DNA of 64,000 nucleotides from Microbacterium capsulatum (lineage in GTDB: Bacteria; Actinomycetota; Actinomycetes; Actinomycetales; Microbacteriaceae). A program made the position numbers and the translations under genes. The notes under the pieces were generated by a model. The model was not told where the DNA came from. It was given only the letters and a program-made list of their open reading frames with translations, and made no database searches. Positions 18,356 through 26,322 of the stretch are shown piece by piece (within the stretch, counting starts at the first letter, position 1; each line of letters starts with the position of its first letter). The stretch lies in assembly GCF_030865425.1 (NCBI RefSeq), contig NZ_JAVFCB010000005.1, forward strand, positions 91,974 through 155,973, read 5' to 3'.

Positions 18356-19200
18356 ACGTCGACCACGTGCTGCTCACCCGCTTCAACCTCCCCACGGGCG
18401 GGGTCGAGGCGCGGATCAGGGCGAGCGAGCACTGGCTGGCGAACCGGTGGTGCCTGTTCGAGCGGTACTGCGCGCCGTCGGTCGCGGCCCAGGTCGGCGC
18501 CGACTTCGACTGGGTCGTGTACTTCGACCCGGACAGCCCCGCGTGGTTGAAGGACGCGATCCGGCCGTACGTGCAGCGGGGCCTGTTCACGGCGATCTTC
18601 CGGGAGGAGGTGCCGCGGCAGACGCTGATCGCCGATCTGCGCGACGTCGTGCGGCACGGGAACGGCATGCTGCTGACCACGAACGTCGACAACGACGACG
18701 GTCTCGCCGTCGACTTCCTGAGCCGGATCAGGGCGGCCGTGGACTTCGAGGAGCGCCGCGCCCTGTATGTCGTCAACGGGCTGGTCAGAGACGCGGACGG
18801 CGTGTATCTGCGGCATGATCCCGAGAACGCGTTCTGCTCGGTCGCGGAGCCGTGGGCGGAACCGCGCACCTGCTGGGACGACTGGCACATCATGCTCGGA
18901 CGCTCGATGCCGGTCGTCGCGCTCGACGGCGAACCCGGGTGGCTGCAGGTCGTGCACGGCGAGAACGTGAGCAACCGGGTGCGCGGACGCCTGGTCTCCG
19001 CGGAGCCCTGGGCGCACCTGTTTCCGGGGATGCTGCAGGACATCGACCCGCCGGGCGCCGCGCGCATCGCGGGCGACCGACTGTTGGTCGCGCCTGCGCG
19101 CTGGACGCGGGACACGGCACGGTCGACCCTGCGCAGGATGGCGATCGCCGCTCTCGGCAAGGACGGCATGCAGGCGCTGAAAGCACGGTTGCGGCGATGA
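18352..19200 (+). CDS. Putative rhamnosyltransferase-like glycosyltransferase
   Basis: The 282-residue protein resembles the putative rhamnosyltransferase family (Rhamno_transf): HVLLTRFNLPTGGVEARIRASEHWLANRWCLFERYCAPSV at the start, then DFDWVVYFDPDSPAWL and TTNVDNDDGLAVDF, which carry the acidic residues expected for metal/nucleotide binding, and WLQVVHGENVSNR. The family assignment rests on these blocks; the transferred sugar is not known. It overlaps the upstream gene by 4 bp. Confidence 0.75.
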   Translation: MNVDHVLLTRFNLPTGGVEARIRASEHWLANRWCLFERYCAPSVAAQVGADFDWVVYFDPDSPAWLKDAIRPYVQRGLFTAIFREEVPRQTLIADLRDVVRHGNGMLLTTNVDNDDGLAVDFLSRIRAAVDFEERRALYVVNGLVRDADGVYLRHDPENAFCSVAEPWAEPRTCWDDWHIMLGRSMPVVALDGEPGWLQVVHGENVSNRVRGRLVSAEPWAHLFPGMLQDIDPPGAARIAGDRLLVAPARWTRDTARSTLRRMAIAALGKDGMQALKARLRR

Positions 19201-19265
19201 TCGAGGATCATGGCCCCGCCGTCAGACCTGAGGCTATGCTGGCGACGGGAGGAGGGGGAGGGCGC

Positions 19266-19976
19266 GTGACGGTTCGCGAAGCTCTGTCCGCGATGGGGAG
19301 GCGCTGGTACGTCCTCCTCGCCATCGTGCTGGTCTTCGCCGGTCTGTCCTACCTCTTCTACAAGGACGGCGGCTCCTACGCCACGCAGACCACCGTCACC
19401 TTCACGCTCCCGTCCCGCTCGACGCTGCTGCCCGAGAGCGGATCCACCGACATCAGCATCATCGCCTTCGCCGGGGCGGTCGCCACCTCGATCAACCAGG
19501 GCAAACCGGTCGAGACGTTCTCCGACGCGAACGCCCCGTACTACGGCGCGGGGGTGCGCCAAGGGGTCATGGTCTCGCTGCGCAACACGGGGAACCAGTG
19601 GATCAGCAGCTTCCCGTCCGCCACCATCGACATCCAGATCGTGGGACGCACCCGGCAGTGGGTCCTGGACCGCCAGCAGGAGGCACTGAAGCAGATCATC
19701 GACGTGACCGCGGCGCAGCAGGCCGCCACCATCACTCCGGTGTCCGACCGCATCACCGCGACCGTCGAGCCGCTGAGCACGGACATCCAGCACGTCACAC
19801 CGGGCCGGAGCGAGCTCACGCTCGCGGGGGCGGCCATGGTGCTCGCCGGGTTCATCACCGGCTGTTCGGCGGCGGTCATCGTCGACCGATCGATCCGGTC
19901 GAGGCGCAGGAGGAGGGCCCTGAAAGGGGTCGACGCGCCGACTCCGGGAGCGCGGACAGGAGGCCGCTTCGCATGA
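19266..19976 (+). CDS. Wzz-like chain-length/copolymerase protein without kinase domain (A)
   Basis: A bitopic membrane protein: a transmembrane segment near the N terminus (WYVLLAIVLVFAGLSYLFY), an extracytoplasmic domain, a second hydrophobic segment (LAGAAMVLAGFITGCSAAVI) and a basic tail. This is the layout of polysaccharide copolymerases (Wzz/CapA-like). The GTG at 19266 is preferred because GGAGGGGGAGGG lies just upstream; an in-frame ATG at 19197, overlapping the previous gene by 4 bp, would add 23 non-conserved-looking residues. No ATPase domain follows. It overlaps a second protein of the same design. Confidence 0.7.
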   Translation: MTVREALSAMGRRWYVLLAIVLVFAGLSYLFYKDGGSYATQTTVTFTLPSRSTLLPESGSTDISIIAFAGAVATSINQGKPVETFSDANAPYYGAGVRQGVMVSLRNTGNQWISSFPSATIDIQIVGRTRQWVLDRQQEALKQIIDVTAAQQAATITPVSDRITATVEPLSTDIQHVTPGRSELTLAGAAMVLAGFITGCSAAVIVDRSIRSRRRRRALKGVDAPTPGARTGGRFA

Positions 19977-20929
19977 ACATCGCAGACACCATGGGGGGGT
20001 TCGTCCGGCGCTGGTACATCGCGGTGCCGGGGATCATTCTCGCGCTCGTCGCGGGGTTCGGCACGTTCATCGCCGTGCAGCCCGGCCACCAGCGCACGTC
20101 GACGCAGCTGCTGCTGCCCGGGTCCGGGACCATCCCGGTCGGGACCACGAACCCGTACCTCTTCCTGGGCGGGCTCACCCAGGCCGCCGACATCGTCGTC
20201 CGCGTCATGCGCTCCGACGAGGTGCTGGGTCCCATCGTGAAGGACTACCCGGGCACCGATGTCCTCGTCGAGCGGGATCCGACCGTCTCCGGACCCGTGA
20301 TCCAGATCACGGTCACCGGCAAGACCGATGCCGCGACCGAGGACGTGCTGGCGGCTCTCATCGACGAGACCAAGGTCGAGCTCGACCGGCTGCAGACGCA
20401 GCAGAAGGTGAAGACCGACGACCGCATCTCGGTGTCGACGCTCACCCTCGACACGCAGAGCACGCTGCAGCAGAAGACGCGGATCCTGATCAGCGCAGGA
20501 GTCGCGCTCGGACTGGTCGTGCTCACACTGATCGTCGCGAGCCTGATCGACGGGCTGGCGCGCCGACCGCACAAGGCCGGGCGCCGGGGCGGTCGCGGCC
20601 GGGTGAAGGGCGACGCACGGAGGAGGAGGGCGGCCCCCGGCGAGTCCTCGCAGGACGAACTCCTCGACCCGATCGACGACGATTCCGCGGACGACGGCCC
20701 GGCCGCAGGCGAGATCGCGCCCACGGATCCCGCGCCCGAAGAGGGGGCGGAGCCCGTGCCGGACACCGCCGGTCGTCCGGGGTTCGCCGAGCGGCCTCGC
20801 GTCCCCGTCGACGACACGGCCGACGAGTCCGATCGGTCCGACCGGTCCGACAAGGACGCCGCGCCCGCCGGTGAGACCGTCGGAGCCGGGCGCGGCCGTA
20901 CGCACCACCGCGCCGCGAGGCGCACATGA
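19973..20929 (+). CDS. Wzz-like chain-length/copolymerase protein without kinase domain (B)
   Basis: The 318-residue protein has two transmembrane segments (WYIAVPGIILALVAGFGTFIAV near the N terminus and ILISAGVALGLVVLTLIVASL near residue 175) around an external domain, then a roughly 120-residue cytoplasmic tail rich in Arg, Asp, Glu and Pro. That tail includes the low-complexity stretch DESDRSDRSDKD. The layout matches a polysaccharide copolymerase lacking the tyrosine-kinase domain. It overlaps the upstream partner and the downstream Wzy-like gene by 4 bp, so it may act with them in polymerisation. Confidence 0.68.
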   Translation: MNIADTMGGFVRRWYIAVPGIILALVAGFGTFIAVQPGHQRTSTQLLLPGSGTIPVGTTNPYLFLGGLTQAADIVVRVMRSDEVLGPIVKDYPGTDVLVERDPTVSGPVIQITVTGKTDAATEDVLAALIDETKVELDRLQTQQKVKTDDRISVSTLTLDTQSTLQQKTRILISAGVALGLVVLTLIVASLIDGLARRPHKAGRRGGRGRVKGDARRRRAAPGESSQDELLDPIDDDSADDGPAAGEIAPTDPAPEEGAEPVPDTAGRPGFAERPRVPVDDTADESDRSDRSDKDAAPAGETVGAGRGRTHHRAARRT

Positions 20930-22359
20930 GCCTGCTCGCCGGGTCCCGGGTCCGCCCGGTCTCGGCCGAGACGCGCAACTTCACCGTGCGTCATGGAGGG
21001 GTGAGCGCGGCCACGATGCTCACCGTGTACCTCGTGTTGCTCGTCGCGATCCCCTCGAACGTCACGATCTCGGCGCTCGGAAGCCTGGGACGGCCGTCGA
21101 TGCTCTGGGGCCTCGTACTTCTCTTCTGGTGGCTGCTGAGCCGGCTGCAGGCTCGGGACCTCGATGCCCGCCCGGTGCGTCAGCCCCTCCGCTGGGTCTT
21201 CATGGCGTTCCTCGTCGTCGTGCTGGTGAGCTTCGCCGCGGCGATGCTCCGCGGCCAGCCCGCGGACCAGGTCAGCCCGGCGACGACGGCGCTGCTCCGG
21301 CTCGCCTCATGGAGCGGGGTGCTGCTGGTCGCCATGGACGGGATCCGCACCTACTCGGATGCCGCCGCGCTCGTGCGGCGCCTGGCGATCGCGGGGGCCG
21401 CGCTCGCCGCGTTCGGGCTCGCGCAGTTCTTCTCGGGCCAGACGCTGCTCGACTGGACGACCTCCATCCCCGGGCTGGCGTTCGAGGCGACCGAGGCGGC
21501 GACCCGCGGGTCGTTCACCCGCGCCTCCGGCACCGCGATCCATCCGCTCGAGTACGGCACGGCCGTCGTGTCCGCGCTGCCGCTGGCCATCACCGCCGCG
21601 GTCAACAAGGGGTTCCGCACCACTCCGTCGCGCAACGCCGGCTGGTGGTGGCTCGCGGTCGGGTTCATCCTGCTGGCCTCGCTCGTCGCGGTCTCGCGCT
21701 CGGCCATCATCGGCCTCGCCGTCGCCGTCATCACCCTCCTCCCGGCGATCCCCACGGCCTACCGCTGGGTGATCGGGGTGGGGGGAGCCGTCCTCGCGGG
21801 GGCGGTGTTCGCGCTCATCCCCGGGATGTTCGGCACGATCGTGAAGCTCTTCGTCGGCGCCTCCGACGATCCCAGCACCCAATCCCGCACGGCGGCCCTC
21901 GCGCGGGTCCCGGAGTTCCTCTCGTCCTCGCCCCTGATCGGCCAGGGGTTCGGCACCTTCCTGCCGAGGTACTACATCTTCGACGACGCCTGGGTGCTGC
22001 TCACCGTCGAGCTCGGCGTCCTCGGCGCGCTGTGCCTCGGCGGCATGGTGAGCGCGGCCATCGGCAGCGCGGTCTGGGCCAGCGGGCACTCCCCCTTCCA
22101 GGACACCAAGTCGATGAGCCGGGCCTTCGCATCCTGCCTCATCACGATCGCGGTGCTGTTCGCGTTCTTCGACGGGCTGTCCTTCCCGATGTCCGCCGGC
22201 CTGCTGTTCCTGATGATCGGACTGACGGCCTCGATGCGCTCGATCGCGGCCGCGGACGAGGTGCTCACCGCGTCGATGCGCTACACCGCGCGCCCCGAGC
22301 TGCCCGACGTCGCCACCGAGCTCCCCCCGGCACGGCGCGCCTCGGCGGGCGAGGCCTGA
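20926..22359 (+). CDS. O-antigen ligase/polymerase-like membrane protein (Wzy-like)
   Basis: The 477-residue polytopic protein has about ten hydrophobic helices and the large outside loop (SIPGLAFEATEAATRGSFTR to EYGTAVVSALPLAITAA) characteristic of the Wzy_C/O-antigen ligase superfamily. The conserved-looking stretch RTAALARVPEFLSSSPLIGQGFGTF is typical of these polymerases. It would join repeat units flipped by the Wzx-like protein. It is coupled by 4 bp to the copolymerase-like gene before it and precedes the ligase/decarboxylase/carrier trio by 12 bp. Confidence 0.85.
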   Translation: MSLLAGSRVRPVSAETRNFTVRHGGVSAATMLTVYLVLLVAIPSNVTISALGSLGRPSMLWGLVLLFWWLLSRLQARDLDARPVRQPLRWVFMAFLVVVLVSFAAAMLRGQPADQVSPATTALLRLASWSGVLLVAMDGIRTYSDAAALVRRLAIAGAALAAFGLAQFFSGQTLLDWTTSIPGLAFEATEAATRGSFTRASGTAIHPLEYGTAVVSALPLAITAAVNKGFRTTPSRNAGWWWLAVGFILLASLVAVSRSAIIGLAVAVITLLPAIPTAYRWVIGVGGAVLAGAVFALIPGMFGTIVKLFVGASDDPSTQSRTAALARVPEFLSSSPLIGQGFGTFLPRYYIFDDAWVLLTVELGVLGALCLGGMVSAAIGSAVWASGHSPFQDTKSMSRAFASCLITIAVLFAFFDGLSFPMSAGLLFLMIGLTASMRSIAAADEVLTASMRYTARPELPDVATELPPARRASAGEA

Positions 22360-22371
22360 CGGGGAGCGCCG

Positions 22372-23931
22372 ATGCGCACGCACGTGCACGACCTGCTCGC
22401 CGAGCGAGCCGCGGTCGCCCCCGATGCCCCGGCGCTGACGTACAAGTCCGAGACGCAGAGCTATGCGGAGGCCTGGGCGGCGGCGCAGGCGTTCGCCGTC
22501 CAGCTGCAGGGCATCGGGCTGCAGCGCGGCGACCGCGTCGCGATCTACCTGGAGAAACGGCTGGAGACCGTGGCGGCCCTGTTCGGCACCTCCGCGGCCG
22601 GCGGGCTGTTCGTGCCGATCAACCACGTGCTCAAGCCGGCGCAGGTCGGACACATCCTCGCCGACAGCGGCTCGCGGTTCCTGCTGACCTCGTCGGACCG
22701 TCTGCCGGCCCTCGCCGAGGCGCTCGCCGGATCGGCCGTCGCGCACGTGGTCGTCGTGGGGGACACGGCCCCCGTGCCGACCGGGGACCACGGGGCGCAC
22801 GCCTGGGCGCTCCCGGATCCGCCCGGCGCAGGCCCGGCCGATCCGGGGACGATCGATCTCGACCCGTCCGCGATCCTGTACACCTCCGGCAGCACCGGCC
22901 GGCCGAAGGGCGTGGTGCTCAGCCACCGCAACCTCATCGTCGGCGCGGAGAGCGTGAGCACGTATCTGTGCAACACCTCCGACGACGTGATCCTCAGCGT
23001 GCTGCCGCTGAGCTTCGACGCGGGGCTCAGCCAGGTGACCACGGCGTTCGCGGTCGGAGCGCACTGCGTGCTGATGAACTATCTGCTCCCGCGGGACGTG
23101 CCTCGCGCCTGCGCGGCGCACGGGGTGACCGGCCTGACCTGCGTCGCGCCGCTGTGGCTGCAGCTCGCCGGCGTCGAATGGCCGGAGGACGCCGCCCGCC
23201 GCATCCGCTACTGGGCGAACACCGGCGGACGGATGCCCCGGACGACGCTCGCACGGCTGCGCGACGTGTTCACCGCGGCCGACCCCTATCTCATGTACGG
23301 CCTCACCGAGGCGTTCCGCTCGACGTACCTGGATCCCGCCGAGGTGGATCGCCGGCCCGACTCGATCGGCAAGGCGATCCCGAATGCGGAGATCCTCGTG
23401 CTGCGACCGGACGGCACGCCGTGCGCGCCGCACGAGGAGGGCGAGCTCGTGCACCGCGGTGCGCTCGTGGCGCTCGGCTACTGGAACGACCCCGAACGCA
23501 CCGCGGAGAGGTTCCGCCCCATCCGCCGCCCCGGCGAGGACTGGCGGGCGCCCGAGCTCGCGGTGTGGTCGGGCGACACCGTCGTGGCCGACGAGGACGG
23601 CTTCCTGTCGTTCGTGGGGCGTCGCGACGACATGATCAAGACCTCCGGCTACCGGATCAGCCCGACCGAGCTGGAGGAGGCGGTGTACGGCACCGGGCTG
23701 GTGCGCGACGTCGTCGCCGTCGGGGTGGACGACCCCGCCCTGGGCCAGCGCATCGTGCTGGTGGTGACCGCCGCCGGCGGAGCGCTCGACGCCGACGCCC
23801 TGGTCGCCGCCCTGCGCCCGGTGCTCCCGGCCTACATGCTGCCCGCACGGGTGGACGTCCGCGCCGATCTGCCGCGGTCGCCGAACGGCAAGTTCGATCG
23901 CGCCCGCATCAAGACGGAGGTGTCGTCATGA
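22372..23931 (+). CDS. AMP-forming acyl/aminoacyl ligase, exosortase-A-system-associated type
   Basis: The 519-residue ANL-superfamily ligase activates a carboxylic acid as its adenylate. Visible core motifs are ILYTSGSTGRPKGVVLSHRN (residues about 167-186), MYGLTEAFRSTYL, the hinge region GRRDDMIKTSGYRISPTELEE (about 416-436) and the catalytic lysine in NGKFDR (about 504-509). Its sequence style and its two partners match the acyl-CoA ligase usually found beside exosortase A in proteobacteria. The downstream carrier-protein gene makes a thioester on phosphopantetheine more likely than free CoA as the acceptor. GGGGAG precedes the start; it overlaps the decarboxylase gene by 4 bp. Confidence 0.85.
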   Translation: MRTHVHDLLAERAAVAPDAPALTYKSETQSYAEAWAAAQAFAVQLQGIGLQRGDRVAIYLEKRLETVAALFGTSAAGGLFVPINHVLKPAQVGHILADSGSRFLLTSSDRLPALAEALAGSAVAHVVVVGDTAPVPTGDHGAHAWALPDPPGAGPADPGTIDLDPSAILYTSGSTGRPKGVVLSHRNLIVGAESVSTYLCNTSDDVILSVLPLSFDAGLSQVTTAFAVGAHCVLMNYLLPRDVPRACAAHGVTGLTCVAPLWLQLAGVEWPEDAARRIRYWANTGGRMPRTTLARLRDVFTAADPYLMYGLTEAFRSTYLDPAEVDRRPDSIGKAIPNAEILVLRPDGTPCAPHEEGELVHRGALVALGYWNDPERTAERFRPIRRPGEDWRAPELAVWSGDTVVADEDGFLSFVGRRDDMIKTSGYRISPTELEEAVYGTGLVRDVVAVGVDDPALGQRIVLVVTAAGGALDADALVAALRPVLPAYMLPARVDVRADLPRSPNGKFDRARIKTEVSS

Positions 23932-25154
23932 ACGTGCAGGAGCACATCGACGCGTTCGGAACGGTCGACGGCGAGCTGCGCATCGGCGGGCAGCCGCTGA
24001 GCCGGCTCGCAGCGCGGGTCGGTTCGACGCCGTTCTTCGCGTACGACCGCGGCCTGCTCGACGCCCGCATCGACCTGCTCCGCGGACTGCTGCCGTCGCG
24101 GGTCGAGCTGAGCTACGCGATGAAGGCGAACCCGATGCCCGCGATCGTCCAGCACCTCGCGCAGCGGGTGGATCGGATCGACGTCGCCTCCGCCGGGGAG
24201 ATGCGGCACGCTCTGGACACCGGGATCCGCCCGGATCACGTGAGCTTCGCCGGCCCGGGCAAGACGCCGGCGGAGATCCGCCAGGCGGTCGCCGCCGGCA
24301 TCATCGTCGAGGTCGAGTCGTCGACCGAGCTCGGGCGCGTCGTCACGGCCGGGGACCGGCTCGGCGTCGAACCGCGGGTCGCGATCCGCGTCAACCCGGA
24401 CTTCGCGGTGAAGGGATCCGGGATGCGGATGGGGGGCGGCCCGCAGCAGTTCGGCATCGACTCCGAGCAGGTGCCCGAACTCCTGCGGTCCTTCGCGGGC
24501 GGTGCCGACGTCCTCGGCTTCCACGTCTTCGCCGGCTCGCAGAACCTCGACGCGGAGATCATCGCGGAAGCGCAGCGCAGGACGGTCGACCTGGTCGCGC
24601 AGCTCGCGGGGTCCCTGCCCGCGCCGCTGCGCTATCTCAACCTCGGCGGGGGCTTCGGCATCCCGTACACCGAGCGCGACGCGCGGCTGGACCTGGAGGC
24701 GGTGGCCGAGAACCTCGAGCGGCTGGTGAGCGGACCGATCGCCGAGCACTTCCCCGAGGCCGGTCCCGTGGTCGAGCTCGGCCGGTTCCTCGTGGGCGAG
24801 TGCGGCGTGTACGTGACCCGCGTCGTGGACCGCAAGGTGTCGCGCGGGCGCACCTTCCTCGTCGTCGACGGCGGCCTGCACCACCAGCTCGCCGCCTCCG
24901 GCAACTTCGGCCAGGCCATCCGGCGCAACTACCCGGTCGCCCTCGGCAATCGTCTCGCGATCCCGGCGGACGAGGAGATGTCCGTCGTCGGCTGCCTCTG
25001 CACGCCCCTGGATCTGCTCGCGGACGGGATCCCGCTGCCGGCGGGCGCTGCGATCGACGACCTCGTCGTGATCTTCCAGCAGGGCGCCTACGGGCTGACC
25101 GCCAGCCCCACCGCGTTCCTCGGACACCCGGCGCCCGCCGAGGTCCTCGTCTGA
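23928..25154 (+). CDS. PLP-dependent decarboxylase (fold III), exosortase-A-system-associated type
   Basis: The 408-residue enzyme belongs to the alanine-racemase-fold decarboxylases (ornithine/diaminopimelate decarboxylase group). The PLP lysine is in YAMKANP near residue 66, the phosphate-binding glycines are in LNLGGGFGIPY near 238-248, VELGRFLVGECG carries the Arg/Glu pair, and GCLCTPLDLLAD near 354-365 provides the substrate-side cysteine. Coupling to an adenylating ligase and a carrier protein suggests it may decarboxylate an amino acid while it is bound to the carrier, as BtrK does in butirosin synthesis. That substrate form is inference. Confidence 0.85.
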   Translation: MNVQEHIDAFGTVDGELRIGGQPLSRLAARVGSTPFFAYDRGLLDARIDLLRGLLPSRVELSYAMKANPMPAIVQHLAQRVDRIDVASAGEMRHALDTGIRPDHVSFAGPGKTPAEIRQAVAAGIIVEVESSTELGRVVTAGDRLGVEPRVAIRVNPDFAVKGSGMRMGGGPQQFGIDSEQVPELLRSFAGGADVLGFHVFAGSQNLDAEIIAEAQRRTVDLVAQLAGSLPAPLRYLNLGGGFGIPYTERDARLDLEAVAENLERLVSGPIAEHFPEAGPVVELGRFLVGECGVYVTRVVDRKVSRGRTFLVVDGGLHHQLAASGNFGQAIRRNYPVALGNRLAIPADEEMSVVGCLCTPLDLLADGIPLPAGAAIDDLVVIFQQGAYGLTASPTAFLGHPAPAEVLV

Positions 25155-25188
25155 CCGCCCGATCGATCACCGCCTGAAGGAGAAAACG

Positions 25189-25458
25189 ATGACCGCCGAC
25201 ATCCTGCCCGCCGTGCGCGAGGTCCTCATCGACGCCCTCGAGCTGACGCAGAGCCCGGAGGATCTGCGGCCCGAGACGGCGCTGTTCGGGGCGCTGCCCG
25301 AGCTGGACTCGTTCGGCGTGGTCGCGCTCGTCGCCGCTCTCGAGGACCGTTTCGACATCACGATCGGCGACGACGAGTTCGGCGCCGAGCTGTTCGAGAC
25401 CGTCGGGACCCTGGCGGCGTTCATCGACGAGAAGGTCGGCGCGACCGCCGCCGGCTGA
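25189..25458 (+). CDS. Acyl carrier protein
   Basis: An 89-residue acidic helical protein with the phosphopantetheine attachment serine at residue 41 in PELDSFGVVALVAALEDRF. AAGGAGA lies five bases upstream of the ATG. It closes the ligase-decarboxylase-carrier set and is distinct from the fatty-acid AcpP by its divergent DSFG motif. AcpS encoded at 49.4 kb could supply the 4'-phosphopantetheine group. Its role is probably to carry an amino-acyl or amine-bearing group for transfer to the glycan. Confidence 0.9.
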   Translation: MTADILPAVREVLIDALELTQSPEDLRPETALFGALPELDSFGVVALVAALEDRFDITIGDDEFGAELFETVGTLAAFIDEKVGATAAG

Positions 25459-25461
25459 GCC

Positions 25462-26322
25462 TCACCATTCGACGAGCGCGAGCTCGCTGTACAGATAGTC
25501 GACCCCGGCGGGATCCAGCCCCGCCCCCCGGACCATGCGCGCGCGGGGGTTGCGCAGCACGCGCCCCACCCCTCGGGAGAAGCCCAGCAGGCGGCGCTCC
25601 GCGAGCGTGAACGGAAGCCGGTCGTGACGCAGCAGGTGCGCGCGCACGGCGGGCCACGCCTCCTCGAGCACGGCGCGATCGCCGCCGGCGTACAACGGCA
25701 GGGCGAACAGCCGGAGCCGTTTCATGCGATGCGCGCGATACACGAGGTAGGCGTAGCGGTCGCCCTTCTGGACGAGCAGATGCCGGGCGGCCGGTGCGTC
25801 GCGGTGGTCACGGTGGATGCGCGCATCGTCGCCCTGCAGCACCGCGGCGAGCACCGCGGGGTCGCTGCTGAGCCGGACGCCCCGGGGGAGTCCCGCCGGC
25901 GGGTTCAGCACGAGACGCGTCGCGGTGTCGAGCCGGGAGAATCCCAGCCGCTCGTTCATCGCGACGACGTTGCCGCTGGGGGAGAAGTCGGTGAACTGCA
26001 CGTCGCGCCGCGCGAGCAGGGCCCGGATCATGCGCACGCTGTGCATGCGGTACCCGTCGAGCACGCAGAACGCCGCGAGGTTGCACAGCGGGATCGACGC
26101 GCCGCCGACGTCGCGCAGCGACCGCACGGCGGCGCAGACGCCGACGATCCGGTCTCCGTCGCGGAGCAGCACGCCGCTGTCGGGTCCCGCGTCCTGCCAG
26201 GGCGGACGCAGCAGCGCCGTCCATGCCGCCGCGGACACGCGGGGATTCAGCTCGGCGTGCAGGAACGCCGCCGCGGCTTCCGCCTCGTCGGCCGTGATCG
26301 GCACGAGATCCGGCCCGGTCAT
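25462..26322 (-). CDS. GNAT-like N-acyltransferase
   Basis: The 286-residue protein looks like a two-part GNAT acyltransferase. The first half has RIVGVCAAVRSL, IPLCNLAAFCVLDGYRMHSVRMIRALL (acyl-CoA pocket position) and DFSPSGNVVAMNERLGFSRLDTATRL, the usual GNAT C-terminal motif. The second half is less defined. It converges on the acyl-carrier gene with a 3-bp gap and is the last gene of a leftward three-gene unit with two glycosyltransferases (4-bp overlap with the upstream one). It might acylate a sugar, possibly from the neighbouring carrier protein, but that is speculative. Confidence 0.7.
   Translation of the reverse strand: MTGPDLVPITADEAEAAAAFLHAELNPRVSAAAWTALLRPPWQDAGPDSGVLLRDGDRIVGVCAAVRSLRDVGGASIPLCNLAAFCVLDGYRMHSVRMIRALLARRDVQFTDFSPSGNVVAMNERLGFSRLDTATRLVLNPPAGLPRGVRLSSDPAVLAAVLQGDDARIHRDHRDAPAARHLLVQKGDRYAYLVYRAHRMKRLRLFALPLYAGGDRAVLEEAWPAVRAHLLRHDRLPFTLAERRLLGFSRGVGRVLRNPRARMVRGAGLDPAGVDYLYSELALVEW

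Noticed and set aside
25462..26322. Exosortase or archaeosortase partner for the ligase/decarboxylase pair
   Set aside because: The gene next to the trio is a soluble GNAT-like protein, and no polytopic protein with exosortase Cys/Arg/His motifs was found in the window; the Wzy-like protein does not show them.
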